The notes under the pieces are model-generated. The model saw only the letters and a list, made by a program, of their open reading frames with translations. It ran no database searches and was not told the DNA's origin. This document shows, piece after piece, positions 10,801 through 20,301 of a DNA stretch of 64,000 bases (position 1 is its first letter; each line of letters opens with the position of its first letter). The DNA is from Astropecten irregularis. Its lineage: Eukaryota; Echinodermata; Asteroidea; Paxillosida; Astropectinidae. Location: assembly GCA_963971285.1 (NCBI GenBank), contig OZ020244.1, positions 9,610,001 through 9,674,000 of the forward strand, given 5' to 3'. The position numbers were made by a program, and so were the translations under genes.

Positions 10801-11341
10801 CCTCATGACTGCTTACCTCATGACCGCTCACATGACTCTTCTTACATCCATCCTCAAGGCATGTCTTATGAATCTTCTCAAACTTCACCTCACCGTTGGT
10901 CTCATGGCTCATCTCAGGTTTCTTGAAAGTCGTTCTTTCAACATATTTCTGATAACATATCGTATAACCATGACATAAACAATGCTTTAAAGCCTGGGAC
11001 AAACGCTTTATGGTTAGGGACAAACGCTTTTTATCATTCAACTTCATTCTAATTTTACCAGCATGGCTGTTGCTGAGAACCGCAGGAGCCTGGTTCTCAA
11101 CAACGTCCTCAAGCAAGAGTGCTTGAGTCACAAGCCCAGTGTGGACTTGAGTGGGAAAGGAAGGGAAAGAGGAATAGACAGAAATAGAGAGAGAAACACA
11201 AGAGCTAAGAAAAGGCAGGCTAGACAAGTCAGACACAAACATGTAAGTGTGAGAGAAAACAGACACTCCTCCAACGGGCCTCCTCATCCTCCGGAACTGC
11301 ACTCCATCCTTCAACGTCTTACATTTCTGGAACTTTGGCAT
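7814..11341 (-). CDS. Helentron PHD finger / cysteine peptidase-like / OTU protein, copy A
   Basis: The Met at 11341 is preferred over the one at 11380 because a good 3' splice site (pyrimidine tract then cag, just upstream) lies before it and copy B has the same arrangement. Numbered from 11380, a PHD finger spans 391-440 (C391, C394, C407, C410, H415, C418, W435, C437, C440). A probable cysteine peptidase follows, with GKQC (Cys618) and FDSHSR (Asp747, His749), resembling C76-like peptidases. An OTU domain has GDGNCFFRAIS (Asp943, Cys946) and EVHYDLV (His1059). The tail is very basic and leads by frameshift into the 18-residue repeats. OTU domains are known in Helentrons; the first peptidase assignment is my inference. 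Confidence 0.85.
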   Translation of the reverse strand: MPKFQKCKTLKDGVQFRRMRRPVGGVSVFSHTYMFVSDLSSLPFLSSCVSLSISVYSSFPSFPTQVHTGLVTQALLLEDVVENQAPAVLSNSHAGKIRMKLNDKKRLSLTIKRLSQALKHCLCHGYTICYQKYVERTTFKKPEMSHETNGEVKFEKIHKTCLEDGCKKSHVSGHEVSSHEVSSCGMMHMMGCEKRCKLRFRRSHDKSHMRRYRRGQDKCKNQVRGVFTIPLKQKCPRTLKRQVRATCTCSYSWKCRQQRIRKTQRCQTTGYTVPKRVRMTRKARKHVMYNYRRNGKSIEQRMSKEERQIHEELRKSTFCHTRRCISKVIHMRQTVNRKRGRGNVCNISKGGIKRIKTCEVTKEKVKELQTENDNTNVCWLCNKSDGCGKRMIQCDKCCVWFHTICTGILNVNEHLIGKTFTWVCCKCGHSIYSDTLFHNFGICTDENQFDMLYSAVDHYSDGPLDQMSDKENRRHNTPRTGNGYVKLSTGKQSIREQTGGYFLRKRKSNSSPNNSRSSQDEKPIDNQTQPGESPKKCERRRNDKSLAHTNDTSKSEKMQSNDVVKPAKIQCCQTVNNRQVDQSIIAQGSCHQGDIRFGRNIGKQCVAMCLSAIMKSQTKCMNNWGRNEMDNVLNTGNELYGFLQQSSTLNNDYLLINELPTDLNVFESNFSMNYAEPVVGTFFNEQDSTLAKFNMISLKLAIEQTIQKYQACFICFHGNTFAVISHGGIYYVFDSHSRSVHGHQVQDETSILLRSSTWQGVYRYCTELGHSMNMSDSEQFEITGVIISIGHDLSICSDPHNDSSNSACTSSCTQGVETQCLNDTMRNNNALNNEGNYGVEEDMAHSVLFDDVHATGFDHELSTGDKSDNDLEIIQVTEPVPLNFLPLAKERKITLCQKCGVSKVRLNTDEISTRCENMGRPDTVRRIKGDGNCFFRAISCAISGTEENHMHVRTIVINHLLKYADKFKCFLREDFSTVQDYVARQRLFHSGTRATEVEIIAMADMLGVDIYTYSEASRWYVFSRSFSNAERLSDFGIYLYHRNEVHYDLVVNVHELVPSNPADINENYCISESTSTRKPLSNVHVSQCDDRKEDKPKHSQVKQKRRKRVNVALKRKLNRDRGRERREKNSENSAYKERQNYEKKKKYADCKEFRKNVLEYEKKNMQKIVKRRRNC

Positions 11342-12826
11342 TTTGTCCTGAAAACAAATTGAAAAGAAAAACACAAACATTAAACATCAGTAGACAGACA
11401 ACACATTAAAGGGATGTTTTCCCAACCCACACTACTTACACTGTAGCAAGATGGCCCATTCATTGAGGGTTGTCTTTTATATTATTTTTAATCATTTATG
11501 TTTTTCAGGTTCAACTGCTTCAGTCAGTGATTTGTTCATATTCTTTAAATGACTTCAATCAGTGTTTTCGGTTTTCTGAATATCAATTAATGTCAGTTCT
11601 TGTTCTGGTGGTTTATTTGAAAGTGTTTTATACAAAATAAGCCAGACCCCTATGGGAGATTCCTGAAGTTTTGATGCTACAATGATTAAATTGATATTTC
11701 GCATATAACAGCATACAGTAATGTCTGCTTTCATAGCTTCCAACTGAAAACCAAAAAAGGTACAATTTAGTACAAAATGCAGGTCAGTCGAGTGCTGGTT
11801 CAGTAACCGGGAGGTTGCAGGTTCAAGTCCTCCTTCAGTCAGATTTCTTGGGTCTTCTTGACATGAGCAAATCCCGTCAACTTCCGAGGCCTTGCCTAGT
11901 TGTTTATTTCAAAGCATATTCATATACTATCTTATTCAAATTTTTCATAATATTTGTTAGCAAGTTACAAAGACAGTTTGATTTCCTTTATACTGAAATG
12001 CTGTTCAAGTGACATAGTATAGTATAAACTGCAGGTATTACTTCAAAGCACCAAAACATAATCAGAACAAAAAGAATAACTTTTGTGTACTCGAAAAGTG
12101 CAACAAAAAAAATCATGATTTTCATAATTGTCTTATAACGAATATTGGCATTGACATTGACTCATAACAAATCAAAACAGAAATATAAACCATTCACTAA
12201 AACTCCATCAATTTACATAAAATGTTGAATATGATTCAAACACAAGTAAGATCACTTACATTCAATTCCTCACTTTGTTTACAATGTGAAGCCACTGGTT
12301 ATAAACCCAACAGTCAAAAAGTGTGCTACTTTGGACCCTACAGCACAATAATGTACACGTATGTAAGACACAATATTTATGTCAAAAAAAAAGAAGTTAA
12401 TATAAAACTATAAGCAGACGTCCCAGTCCCCATGTCAGACCTAGGGTTACGATCACCGCAACTAACGTACCCCAGAATCAATCAACACTGCCACTTTAAT
12501 GCAGTAGGATCAACTGAAAAAGTCTGAATTATACAATGGAGGAGTATTTCCTCCGACCACGATTTATTTTTACTGAACATCATTAATAATAATAATAAAA
12601 CAATTTGTTATTATCGGCCTCCATGACCATGTTTAATTTATCAAATAAATGAATTGCTAGGCCCCCTATGGATAGATCCTAAATAAGGCAAAACTATACA
12701 AGATAATACAACCTACAATGCCTTACGTTACCCCGCTCGGCCATGGACGAAAGAACACCCTTTGGTTTGCCCTAAATTATTTGTTAACCGAATTCCTCTT
12801 CAAACATTTTATGGCAATAAAAATGT
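11342..12826 (-). other. Helentron 5' non-coding region, copy A
   Basis: This region aligns with copy B 45274-46680 and, after an insertion in B, 49260-49352. Shared words include aaagggatgttttcc, cattcattgagggttgtc and ggccccctatggatagatcc. It holds the presumed promoter and a first non-coding exon; a splice acceptor sits just upstream of the Met at 11341. No open frame is convincing. Homology between copies ends at atggcaat (12826 and 49352), the best estimate of the element's 5' terminus. Confidence 0.65.
11786..11832 (+). promoter_or_regulatory. tRNA-like A/B-box sequence
   Basis: The segment contains gtgctggttcagtaaccgg and a good B box, GGTTCAAGTCC (11820-11830). The same block is in copy B (B box 45716-45726). 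It could be a pol III-type internal promoter or the head of an old tRNA-derived SINE caught in the ancestor of both Helentron copies. It does not fold into a full tRNA by eye. Confidence 0.4.
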
Positions 12827-14300
12827 TTTTGTGTGCGGCACTTTGATAATTTTTAAACAGCCGATTTTGACCAAACTTGGTTGGAAGCAAGTCCATATAG
12901 GGTAGTTGTCTCCCGAAACTTTTCGTCATTGTGACGTCATCAGGGGTCACGTGACAAGCAATTCAAATTTAAAAATCTAAATCTTTAAAAATCAACAAAA
13001 AATCAACGGTTTGAGATATTAAGTTGATTCTTTCACCAAAAGTGATTGTTAGGCAGGATCTTTCTTTGTGAAACATTGCCTGACCTCTTTGACCTCTACT
13101 TCCGGTCAAAGAGGAAGTTGCTCCTCATTGAAAAGTGGTAAGAGCTTTGATCATGATTCTTTCGCCAAATGTCAATGTAAGGGAAGGCCTTTCTAATGAC
13201 ACAATTCGATCTGATTGACAAGCAATTTATATCATATGCGGGAAAGCCTTATGTGCTGTTTCAAACAGCCATAAACTCTAGTTTTGGTTTTCTTCTTGTC
13301 GCCAAAAAACCATAGACAAAGCACAGGGGTATTCTCGGAGCCACTTTTGTAATTTTTAAACAGTCAATCTTAACCAAACTTGGTCTGAATGAAGTCCATA
13401 TAGGGTAGTTGTCTCCCGAAACTTTTCATCATAATTACGTCACCAGGTGTCACGTGACAAGCGATTTGAATTTAATAATCAAAATATTCAAAAATCAACA
13501 AAAAATCAACCATTTGAGATATTAGATTGATTCCTTCGCTAAATGTCAATGATAGGTAAGGTCTTTCTATGTGACACATTAGTTGACCTCTGTGACCTCT
13601 ACTTCCGGTCAAACCGGAAGTAGCTCCTCATTTAAAAGTGGTAAGAGCTAGGATCATGATTCTTTCACCAAAAGTCCATGTTTGGCAAGGTCTTTCTTTG
13701 AGACACATTGCGTGACCTCTGTGACCTATTCTTCCGAAAACAGGAAGTAGCTCCTCATAAGATAGCGGTAAAAGCTAGGATCATAATTTTTTTTCCATTT
13801 GTCCATCCCTTTCTTTGTATAGCATATTATATACCTGTACAGTATATCAATTTAAAATACCATATGCGGAAAAGCCTTATGTGCTGTTTCTAACAGCCAT
13901 AAACTCTAGTTGGCTTTTTCGCGGAAGCGAAAAGCCTTTGTTTTTGTTCTGTTTTTTTTTGCTTCTGCTTGTCGCCAAAATCCCATAGACTTTGAACGTG
14001 GGTATTCTCGGTGCCACTTTGGTCACTTTTAAATAACTGATTTTAACCAAACTTGGTCTGAAGGAAGTCCATATAGAGTAATTGTCTCCCGAAACTTTAC
14101 GTTATCATGACATCATCAGGTTTCAAATTACAAGCAATTTAAATTTAATCATCGAAATCTTTAAAATCAACAAAAAATCGACCGTTTGAGATATTGAGTT
14201 GATTCTTTCGTCAAATGTCAATATAGTCAATATTGGGTAGGGTCTTTCTTTGTGACACATTTCTTGAACTCTGTGACCTCTACTTAACGTCATTATTTGT
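12827..14300 (+). mobile_element. Array of HINE-like (non-autonomous Helentron-like) repeats, block 1
   Basis: Units share an ordered core: gccgattttgaccaaacttgg, gtagttgtctcccgaaac, TGACGTCA, GTCACGTGAC, aaaaatcaacaaaaaatcaa, then ~130-bp subrepeats with TGACCTCTGTGACCT and an ACTTCCGGT palindrome. Each unit ends with gcggaaaagcc, a hairpin (gctgttt..aacagcc) and ctctagt. The next unit begins ggctttttcgcggaagcg (13914), the inverted complement of the unit end. Breaks between units are at about 13290 and 13912; the last unit is truncated near 14300. Subterminal inverted repeats, a tandem core and a 3' hairpin are features of HINE/DINE-1-type elements. Confidence 0.6.
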
Positions 14301-14350
14301 CACGTATTACAGCGCCTTAAAGAGCGAACATTACGTGCCAATTTTACATT

Positions 14351-14653
14351 CGAGCGCACGGTTTTGTTTGGCGCCCTCTATTGATTAAAACAAAAAACTG
14401 TGGTGGTGTTTATCGATCTAACTCGCCACTACAACTCGGCTTGATGTGTGGTGCGCGATTTATTTCTTGAAAGAAACACGGCATGGACAGCATGCATCTC
14501 CCGGATATCCCCACAGGTCTTTTGCTCATGATTAGCTTTCCAGCTTCCCAGCTTTTAATAAAAGATGATTGTCGATGTGCACAATAATATACTGACATCG
14601 CCACAGTTTCTTGTTTTGATCAAAAGAGGGCGCCATTCGATGCCGTGTGCTCG
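14351..14653. mobile_element. MITE with ~55-bp imperfect terminal inverted repeats
   Basis: The left end cgagcgcacgg, ggcgccctctattgat, aaaactgtggtggtg is matched in reverse complement by the right end (ccgtgtgctcg, atcaaaagagggcgcc, cgccacagttt). No transposase is present, and a target duplication is not clear. Confidence 0.65.
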
Positions 14654-14689
14654 TGCAAACCCTACATCCGATCGAATTTAAACTTGGAA

Positions 14690-15141
14690 TACAGGGTGTC
14701 CCAGAAAAAAAAACCGCATTACTGTGTCGGGATCCAATATGTTAAAAATAAATTGTTTATCACTTCAAGATTCAGTTATATGATACAGCCATGTCTTGGC
14801 TATCACCATGTAGAAATTAAGCAAATTCGGGCTGAAATTGGCGAAAATAAGACCAATTGAAAGAGTACTCCTTAAAAACAAATTTGCCAGGATAACACGC
14901 AAAGTGGTCAATACACACATAATGTGTATTGAAAGAATTGATGAAAATCGGGTTTTGAGGTTGGGTTATTCAGTCTTAGTTTTTTCCCTCAATTTCAGTC
15001 CAATTTTGCTCACATTCTACATGGTGATAGAGAAGACATGGTTGTATCACATGTCTAAATCTTGGTAAAGTGGTAAACAATTTAATTTTCATATAATAGT
15101 TCTCGACACAAAGTGTTGCGTTTTTTTAGGGACCCCTGTAT
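14690..15141. mobile_element. Mariner/Tc1-like MITE, full-length copy
   Basis: The ends are tacagggtgtcccaga and its near-complement agggacccctgta. The body contains an inner inverted repeat around the cagccatgtcttggctatcac and gacatggttgtatcac words. It is a relative of the fragment at 18586-18836; the termini also match the larger fold-back element at 58733-59732. TA-type flanks suggest the Tc1/mariner superfamily. Confidence 0.65.
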
Positions 15142-16604
15142 ATCCAAGTCAGGAAGTGTTCTATTGAAAAGGGGCAATGACGTCGTCCTCTGATTTATTA
15201 AACTTTGAGTGATTGAAGTTCTTTAACGACATCAAGTGAACACAACAATATTAAGGTGTCTAATTTGGATTTCGTTTGATAATAAAAAGCAGGCAACATA
15301 GATGACGAGAACCATGGAGGAACACTGTTCCGCAGACAAAAAAATAAGTACGTAGGCCTAAGTCTTGTTCCCACGTCCAATTGACTCAAAACTTCGTATA
15401 GGTTACATAAATTTACGTCATACGTCTTTTTTGCCCCCCCCCCTCCCCATAAAAGTTCTTGACCAGAATGCTATCCATTAATGTACATTGAAGGTTTGTA
15501 AGTACGTATTGTGACGCTCCTGTTAACCGCCAACTAAGTTGGGAAAAGTTGTATGGGAACATTGATTCCTCACACTGTACGTACAGTGTGGTTTTTTTTG
15601 CTAATGTGGCAATTTTATCAGTTTTAGACATGAACACATTAAATACATGGCGGAATCCAATTTGTTTCATGCGCTCGTGCCATTCATGAAAACATTTTAT
15701 TTCGTGTCGTGAAATTTGTTTGATGCCCTCCAAAAACTTGATTTGCAATATATAACTTGTACCTTGGAGGAATAAAACCCATGCTTGTACCGTATCGTCA
15801 ACAATTACGTGAAATGTAAAATATTGCCACCTGAAATGGTTCATTTATCCAGAAATTATTAAAAAAAAGAAGGAAAACAGTTTTAATCTCGGGCTAAGAT
15901 CAAAACATTCCTCATTTTGAAGAAAATTTAGTGCTGTTCTGAGACCTTTACCAATCATGCATTATACCTTTAAGGAGCTTAGTTACAAAAGGTGTAGACA
16001 CAATATCCTTCTAAACTATTGAGTGGCTGTAATATAATTGAAAACATACAGTGCAGCAGATTTCCAGCTCGACTTTTTTTAACACGCAGTGCAATAAAGG
16101 TGTATACACAGTGTTAGTTTTCCCATTTAAAAACAACTACTTTGATATACATGTACCTTTACGCACTGAGTTTTGTCACTCCACAAATAGCAAGTCTTTT
16201 TGTATCCATCCAAGCATCCATAGCAGCCCAACATCATGTGTTGGAATATCTATCATTGCTTTGGTATTTCCAAATTGAAATACACTGAATGGGGGTGAAC
16301 CTTTATTGTCCGAACAAATCTGCTCATAATTGTGGTGTATTCACCCCCTGATTTGCATTTGTAAGCCTACTGACATTACAGCTGGCCTCTTTGTGGACAT
16401 ACCGCCTGGAATTATATGCGGCCCTCTTGTGCCTAATATTTTGTCTGCATTGTTAATGATGAGCTCCCTGCACATGCAAAGCTGGGCCAGATGAAAAGTT
16501 GACCTATTTGGCTAATAAAGAGAATGGAACAAGGGCAGTAAAAACAATCCTGGGGTACAGAGGTTAAAAACAGTACAAAACTAAGTTCTAAATTCTACAT
16601 AAGA
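15142..16604. other. No gene recognised
   Basis: A 143-codon minus-strand frame (15413-15844) has ordinary amino-acid composition, but I recognise no domain, no splice context and no copy elsewhere in the window. A C run lies at about 15426. I see nothing else in this stretch. Confidence 0.3.
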
Positions 16605-16760
16605 TAATCATTGAATAACCACAAGGGAAATTAACTGGGGGGATTTAAAATTATTCAAAATTGACCAATTAAAACTTTCCGGGAGGAGTACTTGAACCAG
16701 TGACCCCAACAAAATTGTATCTACCTCTACCAACTGAGCTATGTAAGCCATATGTTGGGA
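16605..16760 (-). mobile_element. tRNA-derived SINE, member 1
   Basis: On the minus strand the head reads tagctcagttggtagagg (A box) and ggttcaagtactcc (B box). The tail ends with aatttcccttgtggttatt. The same tail and head layout recur at 53000-53136, which defines a short SINE family of about 140-150 bp. Confidence 0.7.
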
Positions 16761-17315
16761 GGTGTCCTGATAGTCAACTTTATTCCTTCGTAAGCCATAA
16801 AAGGGGAATTGACATGACAATCAAGTAAAAGATGGAAGCTGCAAGAAACTATGCATTGCAGTTTGTATATACATGTATAAAGAATAAAATATGAAGACAT
16901 TCTCGTTTTGCCTTGATTGAAATCATATTTTATGTTGATGGAATTCTTAGCATAGAAAAAAAAGGATAGGGATTTCCCCTCTTTACTGCTACCAATGCAA
17001 GTAATGTATACAAATTGTTAAAAGGGGAAGCTGCATTGCATGTTATTCTTGTCAAACCAATCTTACTGTATGGTACATACACAATACCAAATTGAGTGAG
17101 TGAACTTGTGATAAATGTGGTGCTTTTCAGTCATAAGCCAGAGGGGTTTTACAGGTCTTCAAAACAATTTCACAGCAGGATTGGTAATAGTAGCAAGCGT
17201 ACAGTGTATGACAATCAACGTTTGTCTCTTCGCATGTACAAGCATTACTATCATACATGGCCATTGGGCTGCATTTACATGTACATTCTTGAAACCATAT
17301 CAACTCCGATCCCAG
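16761..17315. other. No gene recognised
   Basis: This is AT-rich sequence with short frames on both strands. The last ~30 bp could be the polypyrimidine part of an intron leading into the candidate exon at 17316. I see nothing else in this stretch. Confidence 0.3.
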
Positions 17316-17708
17316 AAGGAAACAGCTCAGGCTGTTGTAAAGTATACAAAGGCTGATCAAGCACAAAACCAACTCTACCTCCACAGGTACTCATTTACAC
17401 ATGAGAGATGAGGAGCAATTTGTGACAAAGCGTCTTGCCCAAGGACTCAAGTGCTACTAGCCCATGGCTGGATTCGAACCCACAATCTGTAGATTGACCA
17501 CAAGATCTTGAGTACGACACACCAGACTACTAGGCCACAGCACCACATATTAATCAGCTGTTAGATAGAACATGAAGATCTCTTTTCAAAGATGGACCTA
17601 TCACAGCTTTCACATTTTAGTTAATTTGTTTTATACAAAGACGCCTTGCACAGGAAGAAGTCAAAGTTTGTTGAAGATGATGATGAGATGGATGCTAGTG
17701 AAGACTAA
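17316..17708 (+). CDS. Candidate last two exons of an unidentified gene
   Basis: The first exon (17316-17386) is bounded by cccag and gtactc and encodes KETAQAVVKYTKADQAQNQ followed by LYLH. The second (17654-17708) follows ttgcacag and encodes KKSKFVEDDDEMDASED and a stop. The phases agree (two bases carried over, making Arg), giving a charged, helical C-terminus with an acidic tail like many nuclear proteins. The 267-bp intron contains a SINE. No upstream exon was found and the protein is not recognised. It may be host or transposon, or a chance fit. Confidence 0.3.
17395..17550 (-). mobile_element. tRNA-derived SINE of a second type
   Basis: On the minus strand, tggcctagtagtctgg (A box) and gtgggttcgaatccagcc (B box) are followed by gagtccttgggcaagacgc, a body common to many marine-invertebrate tRNA SINEs. 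Its tail differs from that of the 16605 and 53000 family. Confidence 0.65.
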
Positions 17709-18335
17709 ACCTCTGATGATTTACACCTCTTATCCTTGAGTCACAAAGTCTCTGGCAGATGTCACATATAGTGACCAATGTGAATCTGGCTGGTAGTCTG
17801 GTAGATACAGAGGGAGATGTTGTTTCTGCTGTATGTTACATTCCTCATCAACAACCGTAGCAGTCAATTCGATTTCCTGAATGTATGCTATAAAGCATAC
17901 ATGCAGACCTTCATGCAGACCCCTCACTGTTTACAATAGTGACTGTCTGCTGCTGGAGAGTGTTGAATTGAAGAAGTCCAAAATTCCAAACTGTAGAATG
18001 AGAAGGTGGAATACAAAGACAAAAGATGCACTTGAAAATGAAAATGAGGATGCTAGTTTTATGATAAAATGTATGTCAATAAATGTTTCCTCATGAACAG
18101 AAATAAAAACAGTATTCATGTACTCTTCAAAAGTTTTGGGTCCAAATAATTTCTTTGAAAAAGGAATGTGTTTTACTCGGTTTTCAAATTTTAGTACAGG
18201 AATTGTCTTAGACAGAGTATAACTGTTTCTATTTTTTTTTTCTTTAGCGACATTGATCAAATAAATGTCATGACAAAATCATAAAAAAAATATCAACAGT
18301 AGTCATACCTGAAATTGATCATAGAAAGATGTCAA
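17709..18335. other. No gene recognised
   Basis: It contains an imperfect inverted repeat near 17880 (catgcagaccttcatgcagacc also repeats directly) and T/A-rich runs. If the exons at 17316-17708 are real, this would be their 3' UTR and flank. Confidence 0.3.
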
Positions 18336-18585
18336 CTGGAGTGTAGAGTGGCCATGGGTTGACATGGCCCTGCTGAGTGTATCAGTCACAGCCATGGTGG
18401 CAAGAAGACAACTGTAGAGAAGACTGCATGGCCATGGATTGACATGGCCCTGCTGAGGGTATCAGTCACAGCCATGGTGCCAAGAAGACAACTGTAGAGA
18501 AGACTGCATGGCCATGGGTTAACATGGCCCTGCTGAGTACATCAGTCACAGCCATGGTGGCAAGAAGACAACTGCAGTGTAGAAA
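18336..18585. repeat. Minisatellite, 80-bp period, Helentron copy B 3' region
   Basis: The word ggccatgg recurs at 18350, 18430 and 18510. Units contain gttgacatggccctgctgag, tatcagtcacagccatgg and caagaagacaactgtagag. The core is the same as in the 1-340 repeat of copy A. Three nearly identical units indicate recent amplification. Confidence 0.85.
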
Positions 18586-18836
18586 ATATGACAACAACAA
18601 CGCATAGTGGTCAATATACACATAATGTGTATGAAAGAAAGATGAAAATCAGGTTTTGAGGTTGGGTAATTCAGTTTTTTTTTTCACTCAATTCCAGTCC
18701 AATTTTGCTCAAATTCTACATGATAGCAAAGACATGACTGTATCACGTATCTGAATCTTGAAGTGATAAACCGTTTAATTTTCATAAAATAGTTCTCGAC
18801 ACAATTGTTGGTTTTTTAGGGGGACACCCTGTACAA
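18586..18836. mobile_element. Mariner/Tc1-like MITE, 5'-truncated copy
   Basis: It matches the second half of the 14690-15141 element (gtggtcaata, aggttttgaggttgggt, agttctcgacaca) and ends at gggacaccctgtac. Its left end abuts the minisatellite, so it inserted in or beside the Helentron 3' region and then lost one end. Confidence 0.6.
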
Positions 18837-19310
18837 GTCAAGCGGGTGAAATGATTGTGCATGGGTTGACAGACATCTATGGAATGTATTAAAAAAACTT
18901 CATTATTTGAAATTAATAAGTTGACAGCTCATGTGCAGCCTATCTCTGATGCACTTCTCATTCATACTTCTATTACAGTTGTTGTAACAATATCATTGAC
19001 CTAATATTCCTTCCTGAAGAATCAAAGTTGAGTCAAATTTTGAAATTTTACCATGTTTGTAATAAACAAAATAAAAAGTTGACATTAATTATTCATAATA
19101 ATATACACAAATGTGCAGAGCTCTTAATGTTGAATTTGTTTTACTACCTTCAAAAGAAACATTTAATATGTCTTTCTTATATTGCATGTCCAACTCAAAT
19201 CTCTAACTCATGAGAATGAATACATTTGTAACAAATGTCAATAAGGTCATGTAAAAGACATTTTCATATTCAGATAATAATTCAATGATGTGTACAACTT
19301 ATACAAAATT
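18837..19310 (-). other. Helentron copy B 3' non-coding region
   Basis: The segment ttgtgcatgggttgacagac near 18855 aligns with copy A near 1310. The words before 19310 (cacatattgata, cttcatgataactg) align with copy A 2660-2700. No coding capacity is seen. Confidence 0.5.
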
Positions 19311-19875
19311 TCACATATTGATACATACACCTTCATGATAACTGTAATAAGTAGGAATTACAGTTGCACATACTGATTCTATATTTCTTACATATACATG
19401 ATCAATCAATGTCCCATTCTCTGTTGTTGCATCTCTCGCACATTGTTTATATCCATGCTCACACATTAATTTCTCAATTTGTAAATGATGCTGCAAATTA
19501 TCTTCATTAAAATCACCCATTACAATACATTAGATACTTTATGAAGTTCATTAAGTAGATGTTTCATGTTGAAAATAAACTCAATCATGGAATATGATGG
19601 CGGTCGATAAATTGTTACCACAGAATATGACATTTCACAAATTACCTGTATTGCAATATACTCCAAGTTGTGTACAGGTAAGATCAGTCTACTGAATGTC
19701 TTGTTCCTTCTACCATACACTGCAACACCTCCATGACACTGTCTGCTTAGCATCTGAGTATCATTGCATGAATTTATATATGAAGCACTTCTGACTTGAT
19801 GGTAGCATTTGAAATCACTTAATTCTGTCTCACAGTCAAACTCATTATCACTCCATGTTTCTGTCAGACAAATCT
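19311..19875 (-). pseudogene. Helentron endonuclease remnant, copy B
   Basis: Two frames (19753-19520 and 19520-19311) together give GGVAVYGRRNKTF, VVTIYRPPS, MGDFNEDN, LIDHVYV and a degenerate end, collinear with copy A. They are split by a small deletion around 19530. A 5-nt deletion at about 19871 relative to copy A throws the start out of frame beside the catalytic motif, but the motif bases there still specify LTETW with the glutamate that copy A has lost. Confidence 0.8.
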
Positions 19876-20301
19876 GCTGACATCATATCAATATTACATT
19901 CTTGAAAGTGTTCTTGAAAGTGTTCTTTCAATCCTTGGATATTATGCATCATGATTACAGTGCCATTTGATGGTAGTGTTCTTACATTAGGTTCTTCAAT
20001 AAATTCCATCATATAACTCAATGAATCCTTCACTGTTTTATTGCAATAAACAAACTTTTCATTAAATCCTTCAATCACAAGTCCATTTAGAGATGTTACT
20101 CTGCTTATTGCTACATATGCTTGACCTGCTGAAAATGTCCGTTCAAGAGATACCACTGCTCTGTCTGTAGTCACTCCTTGTACTTTATGTACTGTACAGG
20201 CCCATGCTAATTTCAATGGAAATTGACGCCTTATCCACTGTTTGCTTATATATTCTTCTTCCCTTTGAATTCTAACATATCCATCATTTGTTGCACTTTT
20301 G
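19848..20301 (-). pseudogene. Helentron helicase C-terminal part, copy B
   Basis: From [12 protein letters not shown] onward the frame matches copy A helicase residues from 761: [34 protein letters not shown] and so on. It then passes without a stop from MMHNI into QGLKEHFQ and the start of the endonuclease, showing that the ancestral protein was one fused chain. At 20302 homology ends abruptly at a 5'-truncated LINE, so the helicase core motifs are absent here. Confidence 0.85.

Larger units (their letters stand above)
1..12826 (-). mobile_element. Helentron-type rolling-circle transposon, copy A (defective)
   Basis: On the minus strand, from about 12.8 kb down to the window start, there is a single ordered set of Helentron modules: a 1.4-kb 5' region, a PHD/peptidase/OTU reading frame, an 18-residue coding repeat, a DUF6570/Helitron N-terminal region, a PIF1 helicase, an endonuclease, and a 3' region with minisatellites. 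The 5' limit (about 12826) is where similarity to copy B stops (49352 in B), just after the word atggcaat. The 3' limit is not visible and may lie before base 1. Frameshifts near 7855, 7330, 6290 and 5900, a stop at 3289 and a deletion at about 5858 show that it is not autonomous. A hAT-like element is inserted at 1838-2638. Confidence 0.8.

Noticed and set aside
10616..10978. Open frames on the plus strand across the Helentron coding region
   Set aside because: They are antisense to a long frame with clear domains and show Thr/Leu/His-rich composition typical of shadow frames.
7814..11341. Reading the OTU/PHD frame as a host gene
   Set aside because: It is collinear with a second copy, followed by Rep-helicase-endonuclease modules on the same strand, which fits a Helentron.
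15426..15446. C-run and other homopolymers (40198, 60350, 60830) as signals
   Set aside because: Likely simple-sequence slippage or sequencing uncertainty; no structure around them.
15413..15844. 143-codon minus-strand open frame
   Set aside because: No recognised domain, no splice context, no second copy; a frame of this length can occur by chance in about 64 kb.
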